Origin: Ktedonospora formicarum
Lineage (GTDB): Bacteria > Chloroflexota > Ktedonobacteria > Ktedonobacterales > Ktedonobacteraceae
Reading direction: 5' to 3'
Assembly (NCBI RefSeq): GCF_016587355.1
Contig: NZ_BNJF01000003.1
Coordinates: 372,001-436,000, forward strand
Length of the DNA: 64,000 bases
The first letter of the stretch is position 1, and every line of letters starts with the position of its first letter. The translations under genes were made by a program, and so were the position numbers. The notes below the pieces were generated by a model. The model searched no databases. It worked only from the letters and a program-made list of their open reading frames with translations, and was not told the origin of the DNA. This document shows, piece by piece, positions 9,086 through 16,759 of this stretch.

Positions 9086-9196
9086 AACCTGTTAGGGGCT
9101 GGGTAGGGAAGCAAGCAATGAAGGCCGTTTGCAAGCCTCATATGCAACAACGATTTCTTCTCGCACAAACGCCCATGGGCTGGCAGCATAATGTAG

Positions 9197-10093
9197 TTAA
9201 ACTGGATCAACACCCGATAGCTTGTATTCTTCCCAAAGGGCTTTCAGCTTGGCGTCCAGAGAACAGAGATAATCCCTTCCCCACGTGCCGTTCTCTAACC
9301 CATCGAAAAGGTGTTCAGGCAGATCGTGCTCTATTTCCCAACAGCAGCTCCCTGCTGCTAGTGCGATGGTAGCGACCGTATCAACATCGCCAGAGAAGTC
9401 AATACACGCTTTGAGGAGTTCACTCAAACAGTTGCTCCTACCAATGGCTGTGATAGCTGCACGCACACTCATCCAGCCTTTACTTGTGACCTTGCCAATC
9501 CAGGGGGCTGCCCATTGTCCGCTTACTTGCCGTTCGAGAAAATGACCCAGATCTTTCTTCGGTCCCAAGCCATACAAGAAGTAGTGTGTCATCAAGGAAG
9601 AGGCAATCGCAGCGTTTATACCATCAGGCGTATTGTGCGTAAGGGCCGCTTGTATCGCGGAATACTTGATAACCATTGAGATTCTTGGATATATTCCAAT
9701 TGGAGCCGCACGCATGGCTGCCCCACTTTTATCACTCGTTGGCTCGATTTCTTTGAGAAATTGCGTTCCGTCCTCAACGTTCTGCAGGAAGAGAAAAAAT
9801 CCTCTAGCATATCCTTCTCGTGGGTCACGCTTAAAAGCATCAACAAATTTTTGTGCCAGCATTTCAGGTGCCCAGGAATCACCTGAAAGGATTGCCTCGG
9901 CAATGGCAATGCTCATTTGCGTATCATCCGTATATGATCCTGGGATTATCTTATGCCTGGGATGCTTCACAAATGTGGATAGGTTGTTGTGCCGATGAAT
10001 CAGTGCAACATCAGCGTACTCAAAACCAGCTCCGTAGGCATCTCCTATTGCAAGTTCAACCAGCAACGACACCGCTCCTAGACGAGAAAACAC
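9197..10093 (-). CDS. ADP-ribosylglycohydrolase family protein
   Basis: A 298-aa member of the ADP-ribosyl hydrolase (DraG-like) superfamily. Metal-binding signatures are present: GDAYGAGFEY near residue 17, GSYTDDTQMS near 52-61 and FSGDVDTVATIALAAG near 233-248, which together hold the two magnesium ions of the active site. Family members remove ADP-ribose from arginine or other acceptors; the substrate here is unknown. The start is a GTG with a poor ribosome binding site. No ADP-ribosyltransferase is in the window to pair with it. Confidence 0.87.
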   Translation of the reverse strand: MFSRLGAVSLLVELAIGDAYGAGFEYADVALIHRHNNLSTFVKHPRHKIIPGSYTDDTQMSIAIAEAILSGDSWAPEMLAQKFVDAFKRDPREGYARGFFLFLQNVEDGTQFLKEIEPTSDKSGAAMRAAPIGIYPRISMVIKYSAIQAALTHNTPDGINAAIASSLMTHYFLYGLGPKKDLGHFLERQVSGQWAAPWIGKVTSKGWMSVRAAITAIGRSNCLSELLKACIDFSGDVDTVATIALAAGSCCWEIEHDLPEHLFDGLENGTWGRDYLCSLDAKLKALWEEYKLSGVDPV

Positions 10094-10231
10094 AATAATC
10101 TACAGGCAATGTAACATACAAGCAGGCCAATGACAAGTGTGAGAGTGCTCTCACTGCAATCTCGTTGCCCAAACGTGTACATACTCTCAAATATATACTT
10201 TACATAACAATTACTGCTTCAGTACCTGCTT

Positions 10232-10738
10232 TCATAAGCCAGTATGACGCCTCCCACGTAAACGAGCAGGACGAGATTTTGATGTCGTGGCCCCTTCCTC
10301 TCTCGAGGACGAGAGGCTTGCCAGACGAGCAAGAGTCGAAAGAAAGGCGTCCATCTCGTCCTGACCGATGATGCTGGCCCACTCTTCCCGAAGCTCTCTG
10401 ACAGCTGCTGATGCAACCTCATAAGTTGCCCAGCCTCGCTCACTGAACTGGACGAGGGTGGCACGGCCATCGCGGGCATCAGAGATGCGTTCCACATAGC
10501 CGCGCTCTTGCAGATCATTCACCAGATAAATGACCGAAGCTTTAGTAATGCCTGCACGGTTAGCCAGTTCGCTGATGTGGAGTCCATGGGGAACGAGATT
10601 TCTGAAGATAGAGAGATGAGCAGGTCGAATATCTTCAAGGCCAGCTTGATGCAGAGAGGAAAGGATACGATCGAGAATGGCCTGCAAGACCATATTCATA
10701 TGCAGGCCAAGCAAGATATTTTGCTGGTTCTCAGGCAT
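10232..10738 (-). CDS. MarR-family transcriptional regulator
   Basis: A 168-aa winged-helix protein with GGAGGAAG before the ATG. The recognition helix region LHISELANRAGITKASVIYLVNDLQERGYVER and the wing (SDARDGRATLVQFSERG) are typical of MarR dimers. It is divergent from the methyltransferase gene, and an inverted repeat lies in the space between, so it probably represses that gene and itself. The last 25 residues are Arg/Ser rich and look like an extension. Confidence 0.9.
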   Translation of the reverse strand: MPENQQNILLGLHMNMVLQAILDRILSSLHQAGLEDIRPAHLSIFRNLVPHGLHISELANRAGITKASVIYLVNDLQERGYVERISDARDGRATLVQFSERGWATYEVASAAVRELREEWASIIGQDEMDAFLSTLARLASLSSSREEGATTSKSRPARLRGRRHTGL

Positions 10739-10760
10739 GTGTTTTTCTTCCTCCAGACCC

Positions 10761-10821
10761 TTGACAAATTAGGTTGATTTTCTTACTATTTTAACATATC
10801 AATATTGGTAGAAAATCTACC
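10761..10821 (+). promoter_or_regulatory. Methyltransferase promoter with MarR-type operator
   Basis: TTGACA (10761-10766) and TACTAT (10784-10789) are 17 bases apart, a good sigma-70-type promoter. An arm TAGGTTGATTTTCTTAC (10770-10786) overlaps the spacer, and its near-complement lies at 10807-10824. The latter holds a shorter palindrome GGTAGA-AAA-TCTACC (10807-10821). These are likely sites for the divergent MarR protein. Confidence 0.6.
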
Positions 10822-10843
10822 TAGTTTCTTAGGAGAAGGAACG

Positions 10844-11704
10844 GTGAAGAACACCCCATTTGACCCAACTCAATACAAAATCGCTCAACGCCAGGGATGG
10901 GACCAAGTTGCCGCTGGCTGGCGGAGCTGGTGGAAAACATTTGAACGAGCGGGCCAAGAAGTCTCCGATCACCTCGTCAGCATGGCTGAGATCACAGCTG
11001 GTCAGCGGGTTCTCGACATTGCCACCGGCATTGGCGAGCCAGCCATTACTGCAGCGCATCGTGTGGGGCCAGCCGGGGAAGTATTTGCCCTTGATTTTGC
11101 TGAAGCGATGGTAGCGATTGCACAGGAGCGAGCCACAGCGCATGGAAGAGAGAACATCACCTTTGCTATCAGTGATGCAGAGCAACTTGATCTGCCACAG
11201 CAGTCCTTCGATGCTGCCCTCTCGCGCTGGGGACTGATGTTTCTCCCCAATCTCGTCCCGGCTCTTAGCGACATACGGCAATGCTTGAAGGAAGGTGGAC
11301 GGCTGGCGGCAGCGGTATGGAGCACACCAGATAAAGCTCCTGTGGCCAGTCTGGCTTTACGTGTTGTGAGTCAGCATATACAGGTTCCGCCATCTGCGCC
11401 GGGGACTCCCGGTCCCTTTAGCCTTGCCGAGGCTCTCGCACTCACTCACTCTTTGGAGCGGGCAGGTTTCAGTAATGTGCGCAGTGAACGCATCACTATC
11501 GTATGGGAATTTGCTACGGCAGAAGACTACACACGCTTTCAACGAGAGATCGCGCCTCCTATCACAGCCATGATAGCTCATCTGAGTGCCGAACAGCAGT
11601 CGCATATTTGGCAGGAGATTACAGAGGCTGCACGACGCTATGCCACGCCCGATGGAAGAGTAGAGATCCCCGGTGAAAGCATCTGTGTTGTTGGGATCGC
11701 TTGA
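10844..11704 (+). CDS. Class I SAM-dependent methyltransferase
   Basis: A 286-aa protein with motif I VLDIATGIGEPAI, an acidic residue after the second strand (FALDFAEAM) and FAISDAEQLDLP, typical of UbiE/COQ5-like methyltransferases. I chose GTG 10844 because AGGAGAAGG lies just before it; a TTG at 10805 would place the operator inside the gene. The substrate is unknown. The gene is divergent from a MarR regulator, an arrangement common for small-molecule detoxification or quinone/antibiotic modification genes. Confidence 0.85.
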   Translation: MKNTPFDPTQYKIAQRQGWDQVAAGWRSWWKTFERAGQEVSDHLVSMAEITAGQRVLDIATGIGEPAITAAHRVGPAGEVFALDFAEAMVAIAQERATAHGRENITFAISDAEQLDLPQQSFDAALSRWGLMFLPNLVPALSDIRQCLKEGGRLAAAVWSTPDKAPVASLALRVVSQHIQVPPSAPGTPGPFSLAEALALTHSLERAGFSNVRSERITIVWEFATAEDYTRFQREIAPPITAMIAHLSAEQQSHIWQEITEAARRYATPDGRVEIPGESICVVGIA

Positions 11705-11710
11705 CGAAGC

Positions 11711-11741
11711 GGTGCCCCAACGCGATCCTCGTTGGGGCACC
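11711..11741. terminator. Stem-loop after methyltransferase
   Basis: GGTGCCCCAAC and GTTGGGGCACC form an 11-bp perfect stem with a 9-base loop, 7 bases after the stop codon. No U-run follows, so termination is likely but not certain. Confidence 0.55.
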
Positions 11742-11820
11742 GCATGCATTTGATGCAGGGCCATTTGTCGGAAACGCGACACATGGGGCATCCGATTTGA
11801 CCACTTCTGCACGCAATTAT

Positions 11821-11975
11821 CCCGTTCTCCGAAACTGACCCAGATATGGCCAGGCCAGATCCGGCGTTCGGTTCCTGCTTCAGTGCAGAGAGCAAGCCTT
11901 TCGCTCGTCTTCCACCTGCTCCCCAGGCGTCACTTCCCACAGAACTTGCGGTACTCCATACGACACCTCGCCCTA
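11821..11975 (-). ncRNA. Orphan IS605 right end / omega-RNA-like module, copy 2
   Basis: On the minus strand this matches the right-end region of the tnpB at 2072 closely: the blocks TACCGCAAGTTCTG, GGGAAGTGACGCCTG, GCGAAAGGCTTGCT, CACTGAAGCAGGAACCGAA and TTTCGGAGAACGGG are conserved in order. No tnpB remains upstream on that strand, so the module is an orphan. It may be a non-autonomous derivative or a solo end left by deletion. Confidence 0.6.
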
Positions 11976-12174
11976 TGGTGCTTGAAAGGGGTGCGCACTC
12001 AAATTGGGCAAAAAACTTCACACCTTGGAGAAGCTCTTGCAAAGAATGAGAGAATGAGATATACTCAAGCTATTCCCCTCCATTCTCTTCAAGAACTTCC
12101 TCACACTTTCCCCACAACACACAGCGGTCTAGCAACATTGAGAGAAAAAACGCCGTCCATGCCAGCTCTGTATA

Positions 12175-12299
12175 GTAAATTGGGCCAAACCTCTGCGCAT
12201 TTTTTGGCGAAACCCAGGAAATCAGCGTAAAACCCAGGAATGAACCAGGTGGGATCTGGAGAAATCGCTTCCCACCTGATTTCTTCTCCCATCATGCTG
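12175..12299 (+). repeat. 125-bp inverted repeat, left copy
   Basis: Starts GTAAATTGGGCC and ends ATCATGCTG; its reverse complement occurs at 13264-13388 with only two mismatches. Each copy carries an internal hairpin (CAGGTGGGA...TCCCACCTG) and a twice-repeated AACCCAGGAA. CTGTATA precedes it directly (12168-12174) and also follows the right copy with two bases between (13391-13397), so it may be a target duplication. Confidence 0.8.
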
Positions 12300-12616
12300 G
12301 GAATGAAGAGATCGTTGAGGGGAAAAGAGAATGCAACTGGAAACGGCGAGGGAATGTTCCAATGGGCAGTCGATCCCACGGGTGACGCAACGAAGTGTGT
12401 TCCGGGTTGAGACGTCTCCTTTGCTCCAATAGTCCCACCAAGGGGCCAGAACCAGGTGGTTCTGCTAGAATGAGCACATCTGGAAGATATGCCTGGAGAT
12501 GGCAAAGCAGCTTCTTCTTCGCGCTGATCCGCATCCCCATCGGAGCATCACCAACACGAGTCTGCCATGCTCTCTGCCGCAACGCTGGCAGGTGGAGCCA
12601 GAAGGAAAGAAAACCC

Positions 12617-13201
12617 ATGCCACGTTCCCCACACGATCAAGCGATTGTTGTACGCTTGCTTCCCCAACTCACGACGTGGTCCGTGTATCGACAAAGGAAG
12701 CATGTCACGTATAATCGGCAGGGACGAGTATCCCGTTTGGATCTGACTGGGCTTGGTCTCATCAGGCTGTTCCCAGAGATAGGCCAGCTTTCTCAGTTGC
12801 AAGAGTTGCATCTGAAATACAACCAACTCACATCTTTGCCGGGAGAACTGGGTCAACTCCCTCAGTTACAAAAGTTGTATCTGCACGTCAATCAGCTTAC
12901 ATCGGTGCCAGGGGAACTGGGTCAGCTCTTGCAACTGAGAGAGCTGCATCTGTACTCTAATCAGCTTACCTCGGTACCAGAGGAACTGGGTCAACTTTCC
13001 CAGCTACAGGTGCTGGATTTATCTGGCAACCAGCTTACCTCCATCCCAATGGAATTGGGATGGCTCACGCAGCTGAAAAGCCTGGACCTGATCAACAACC
13101 CGAACCTGCACTATCCACCTCCCAATGTGATCAATCAGGGAGTTGAAGCTGTCCTCACCTATCTGCGCAGCCATCAGAGTGGAAGGACGCTCGCCTTGTG
13201 A
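12617..13201 (+). CDS. Leucine-rich-repeat protein inside an inverted-repeat cassette
   Basis: A 194-aa protein from ATG 12617 (AGAAGGAAAG upstream). After a basic N-terminal segment, about five 23-residue LRRs of the form LQELHLKYNQLTSLPGELGQ run from about residue 45 to 165. The tail INQGVEAVLTYLRSHQ resembles the linker that follows LRRs in ROCO-type or LRR signalling proteins, so this may be the LRR part of a once larger gene. No signal peptide is seen. The gene is enclosed by 125-bp inverted repeats, so it could be cargo of a small mobile cassette with no transposase. Confidence 0.75.
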   Translation: MPRSPHDQAIVVRLLPQLTTWSVYRQRKHVTYNRQGRVSRLDLTGLGLIRLFPEIGQLSQLQELHLKYNQLTSLPGELGQLPQLQKLYLHVNQLTSVPGELGQLLQLRELHLYSNQLTSVPEELGQLSQLQVLDLSGNQLTSIPMELGWLTQLKSLDLINNPNLHYPPPNVINQGVEAVLTYLRSHQSGRTLAL

Positions 13202-13263
13202 TGCCGAGCAGATGCTTGTATGGAAGGAAAAGGAAGTCGATGTTTTCTCTCGGAGAACATTTT

Positions 13264-13388
13264 CAGCATGATGGGAGAAGAAATCAGGTGGGAAGCGATT
13301 TCTCCAGATCCCACCTGGTTCATTCCTGGGTTTCACGCTGATTTCCTGGGTTTCGCCCAAAAATGCGCAGAGGTTTGGCCCAATTTAC
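13264..13388 (-). repeat. 125-bp inverted repeat, right copy
   Basis: Reverse complement of 12175-12299 with two differences out of 125. Together the copies bound a unit of about 1.2 kb. The low divergence points to recent formation or to gene conversion between the arms. Confidence 0.8.
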
Positions 13389-13475
13389 CACTGTATAAGC
13401 ATTAGGAGGCCCGCAGGCGTCTCTCGTGAGTGTCTTGACCAGGCCAAAAAGCCATTGTGAGAAGGAGGTTTCGCG

Positions 13476-13690
13476 ATGCGAGGGCCACTTTACTCTGTTC
13501 AAGAACTTTCTATCGGCAAGATCAGCATCATGGCACGTCCACGAGGCGGCGACTGGCCTATCGACGAGATCAAAGCGTTGACATCCTGGTGTCTCTGCTG
13601 ACCTCCACGGAAGTGTCTGAGTTAGACCTTACAGAAGAAGCGACGTTCTGCCACCAACAGGAAATCAGGTACGTTTCCTTTCCCACGGGT
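13476..13690 (+). pseudogene. Truncated protein-tyrosine-phosphatase-like gene
   Basis: From ATG 13476 (GAAGGAGG before it) the frame reads MRGPLYSVQELSIGKISIMARPRGGDWPIDEIKAL; then the frame changes and VDILVSLLTSTEVSELDLTEEATFCHQQEIRY follows. I recognise this as the first half of a small dual-specificity/tyrosine phosphatase common in this group. The catalytic CxxGxGRS loop is absent because the gene is cut after RYVSFP. Identification rests on memory of family sequences. Confidence 0.55.
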
Positions 13691-14033
13691 TGTGCAACGA
13701 GAACCATAACTGAACAATAAGAGGCGGGCACATGAGCGGAAACCGTGTCTCGCTTCCGAGAGAATCCGTCAAGAGATCTATGCGCGAGACAAGGAAGCGT
13801 CAGGTTGGGCATGATGTCGAGCGAAATGCGCGAATAATTCGGTAAGTGGGCTTCTGGCTCGTCCTACAGTTGTAGATGGCTTGCGATAGCATTTCGGTGT
13901 CTGTAATGGCAAAATTTTGCAAGAGCTTGATGCGTACGTCGAAAGACGCGACCAGGCCAAACGGTATGCAAAAGGAAGAGATCACTTACCTCCAAGCTCA
14001 GAAAAAAGCCGTCGAAAAATGAGTTATCCGCTG
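13691..14033. other. Intergenic, no gene recognised
   Basis: About 340 bases between the phosphatase relic and the HxlR gene. GACCAGGCCAAA occurs at about 13438 and again at about 13949, a hint of duplicated or rearranged debris, but nothing else can be said. Confidence 0.4.
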
Positions 14034-14489
14034 CTATTCTTTCTCAGGTTCTGCCGAGGAATCTGCTCCATTTGCTCGTTTTTGAACCAGTGCTAGAATT
14101 TCCTCCTGGAGGGAATTCTTCCCTGTCTGATCATACTCAGCACGTATCCGCTCAACCTCTTCAATGTATTTCTCCGACCAATCCCGTAGCGCCCAAATTG
14201 GTTCGATGAGCGTCTGGCCAAGCGTGGTGAGAGAATACTCTACTAGAGGAGGCACGACAGGGTACACCACGCGTTTGACCAGGCCATCGCGTTCCAATGC
14301 ACGTAACGTCTGTATCAACATCTTCTTGGAGATACCCTCAATTTGAGCATGGATCTGACTAAACCGTTTTGTGCCCTGCTGTAGCGCCACAATGACCAGC
14401 AATGTCCATCGGTCAGCGATTAACTCAAGCCCACGCCGTGTTCGGCAATCCGTTGGAATGGGTTCCACTCTCTGTTTTTTGGTTACCAT
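14034..14489 (-). CDS. HxlR-family transcriptional regulator
   Basis: A 151-aa winged-helix protein. The HxlR signature is clear: TRRGLELIADRWTLLVIVAL, then RFSQIHAQIEGISKKMLIQTLRALERDGLVKR and the wing with PPLVEYSLTTLGQTL. No well-spaced ribosome binding site precedes the ATG at 14489. It is divergent from two oxidoreductase genes, which are its likely targets; such regulators typically respond to electrophiles or oxidants. The C-terminal 30 residues are charged. Confidence 0.9.
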   Translation of the reverse strand: MVTKKQRVEPIPTDCRTRRGLELIADRWTLLVIVALQQGTKRFSQIHAQIEGISKKMLIQTLRALERDGLVKRVVYPVVPPLVEYSLTTLGQTLIEPIWALRDWSEKYIEEVERIRAEYDQTGKNSLQEEILALVQKRANGADSSAEPEKE

Positions 14490-14630
14490 AGGGTGACTAT
14501 AGCACTTTTTTGTTCCTCCTTACAAGAAGAAAGTCTTTTTTGTACCATTGAGGGTAACAGCTCTCTCCAATGGGGGAGAGCTTTGAGAAAAGAGTGGTGC
14601 TCTTCTCCATCGCCTCAGATGGAGAAGAGC
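14484..14630. promoter_or_regulatory. HxlR/oxidoreductase intergenic control region
   Basis: Two similar motifs, TACCATAGGGTGAC (14484-14497) and TACCATTGAGGGTAAC (14543-14558), are spaced about 60 bases apart and the first overlaps the HxlR start, as expected for an autoregulator. Further in, GCTCTTCTCCAT and its exact complement (14599-14610, 14619-14630) form a 12-bp hairpin ending 21 bases before the reductase start. Confidence 0.45.
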
Positions 14631-14651
14631 GAGAAGAAAGAAAAGAGAATT

Positions 14652-15314
14652 ATGCCGGAACGACGTATTGCTATCCTGGGCGCAGGACCTGTGGGGAGTA
14701 CTTTGGGTCACAAATGGGCCAGAGCTGGACATACCGTTGCCTTTGGAGTCAAAGATCCGTCATCGGAGCGAGCACAAAGCTTGCGAGCGCATTTAGGAGA
14801 GCATGTGCTGATCGGCTCCCCAGCAGATGCTCTGGCAATGAGTGATATTGCCGTGCTTGCCGTGCCAGGGGAGGTGGTCGAGGAACTTGTTACCACCCAC
14901 GCTCACCTGTTGGATCATAAAATTGTCATTGAAGCAGCAAATAAACTTCCACACATTCAGAAAACGTTGTCTACCAAAAAATGGGCTGATCATGAGCCTC
15001 TGACGAGTTTGAGTACCCTTCAAGCTCATGCTCCTCACGCTCAGGTCTACCGGGCCTTTAACTCCTACGGGTGGGAGCCGTTTGCCGATCCACTCTATCA
15101 GGGTGTGCAGGCGGATTTGTTCTACTGCGGTCCTGAAGGTGAGGCACGGACAGTGGTTGAGCAACTCATTACCGAGGTCGGTCTGTGCCCGGTGCGACTT
15201 GGTGATGTGGATCAGGTCGAAGTGGTAGACGATGTCTTACGGCTCTGGGTGACGCTTGCACTTCTCCAGGGCAAGGGACGCGATCAAGTTGCCTTGAAGG
15301 TGCTGACCCGTTAG
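14652..15314 (+). CDS. NADPH-dependent F420 reductase-like oxidoreductase
   Basis: A 220-aa Rossmann-fold protein. The start ERRIAILGAGPVGSTLGHKWARAGH is a complete dinucleotide-binding motif, and the segment SDIAVLAVPGEVVEELV followed by KIVIEAANKL matches the NADP/F420 oxidoreductase family (F420_oxidored). I chose ATG 14652 directly before the Rossmann strand. It lies 48 bases before a quinone-reductase-like gene and divergent from HxlR, so the pair likely forms a redox-responsive operon. Whether it uses F420 is unproven. Confidence 0.82.
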   Translation: MPERRIAILGAGPVGSTLGHKWARAGHTVAFGVKDPSSERAQSLRAHLGEHVLIGSPADALAMSDIAVLAVPGEVVEELVTTHAHLLDHKIVIEAANKLPHIQKTLSTKKWADHEPLTSLSTLQAHAPHAQVYRAFNSYGWEPFADPLYQGVQADLFYCGPEGEARTVVEQLITEVGLCPVRLGDVDQVEVVDDVLRLWVTLALLQGKGRDQVALKVLTR

Positions 15315-15362
15315 TTCTGAACAGCAGTTCGCTGAAAAGCCTGGCAAAGAAAGAGAAAGAAA

Positions 15363-16379
15363 ATGGCAGAGACATTGATGAAAGCTGTAGTGGTACCTCG
15401 CTTCGGCGGGCCAGAGGTGCTTGAAACTCGCGATATGCCCATTGGGGAGCCGGGATCGGGACAGATTTTGATCCAGGTTGCCTATGCAGGGGTGAACAAT
15501 ACTGATCTGTGGTCTCGCCAGGGACGTCATCGCCCAGCCTTGCCCTTTATTCCTGGCTATGAGGTTGCCGGGACGATTCGAGCATTGGGGGAGGGGGTGG
15601 AAGGATTTCGTGTTGGGCAGGACGTTTCAGCCCTCACCGTCGGCGGTGGCTACGCGGAGTTTGTGCTCGCACAGGCCGCCCTTACCTTTCCCCTGGATAC
15701 GTTCGCAAGCAAGATCGATCTGCAACAAGCCGCTGTCTTCCCGACCGTAGCCCTCACGGCCTATGGGATGCTCCAACATTCGGCCAGGATGCGTGAGGGA
15801 GAGAGCATATTGATTCATTCGGCTTCAGGTGGGGTAGGCATGGCAGCAGGGCAAATTGCGCGCGCCTTGGGAGCGCAGCTCGTGCTAGGCACCATCGGCA
15901 ACGAAAAGCATGCCGCCTCTGCGTGCTCATTTGGATACGACCAGATCTTCCCGGTCAATGGGTTCGAGCAGGCCGTGATAGAAGCGACGGATGGCAAGGG
16001 AATCGACATCGTGCTCGATGCACGCGGAGAGCCGACACGCAGTCAAAGTCTGAGCGTGCTTGCTCCCCTTGGTCGTCTCGTGGTCTTTGGGGATGCCAGC
16101 GGAAATCCCGAGAAGCTGATTTCCCCCAACGAACTGTGGCGCTCGAACAAGGCGGTGGTTGGCTACAGCATCACCACGCTGAGTCAGACCACACCGCATC
16201 TCCTCACCACAATGGCCAGGCAAACCCTTCAGCTCATGGCTGAGGGCGCTCTCAAACTGGCCATTTCCGAGACACTCCCACTCTCGCAAGCTGCGGAGGC
16301 GCATCGACGCATCGAAGCCCGCTCCCATGTCGGCAAATTGCTGTTGCAGGTAAGAGAGCAAACAAGCGAAGGTGGCTGA
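15363..16379 (+). CDS. Zinc-independent alcohol dehydrogenase / quinone oxidoreductase
   Basis: A 338-aa MDR-superfamily enzyme. It opens with MKAVVVPRFGGPEVLETRD, has the quinone-reductase-type substrate domain (YAGVNNTDLWSRQG, FIPGYEVAG) and a nucleotide motif SASGGVGMAAGQIARALGAQ near residue 150. The zinc ligands of classical alcohol dehydrogenases are absent, which points to NADPH:quinone reductase-like activity. It is the second gene of the HxlR-controlled pair and ends before a strong terminator. Confidence 0.88.
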   Translation: MAETLMKAVVVPRFGGPEVLETRDMPIGEPGSGQILIQVAYAGVNNTDLWSRQGRHRPALPFIPGYEVAGTIRALGEGVEGFRVGQDVSALTVGGGYAEFVLAQAALTFPLDTFASKIDLQQAAVFPTVALTAYGMLQHSARMREGESILIHSASGGVGMAAGQIARALGAQLVLGTIGNEKHAASACSFGYDQIFPVNGFEQAVIEATDGKGIDIVLDARGEPTRSQSLSVLAPLGRLVVFGDASGNPEKLISPNELWRSNKAVVGYSITTLSQTTPHLLTTMARQTLQLMAEGALKLAISETLPLSQAAEAHRRIEARSHVGKLLLQVREQTSEGG

Positions 16380-16506
16380 CTTCTGTCGGCCTCTGTACCG
16401 AGAGGAGGCGATCTCACTCTTCTTCTTGAACTGCCTCTCGCAACCTGTGGCGATTGGAACTCCTCAAGGAAACGCACAGATTCGACAAGAGAGCATGGGA
16501 AGCCGA

Positions 16507-16545
16507 GAGATCCCTGCTAGATTCCCTTCGCAGGGATCTCTTTTT
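16507..16545 (+). terminator. Rho-independent terminator
   Basis: GAGATCCCTGC and GCAGGGATCTC form a perfect 11-bp stem with a 12-base loop, followed by TTTTT. It closes the oxidoreductase operon. Confidence 0.85.
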
Positions 16546-16759
16546 CTCAGAAGGAGAGATGTTCACGGTACGTGCGAGGTTTCTAGCACGCCTTGGGAGC
16601 AAACCAATCACACATATATCTCACAGATTGCCTAAATTGACACAAGGAGGATACTCTCGTAGCATGACGCGTTCTTCGGTAACCATCCAGATTACGCCAG
16701 AACCCCACATGTCCACAGTAGTTAGCCATCCTCACGCTCACTTTCCATGATACTTTTAG

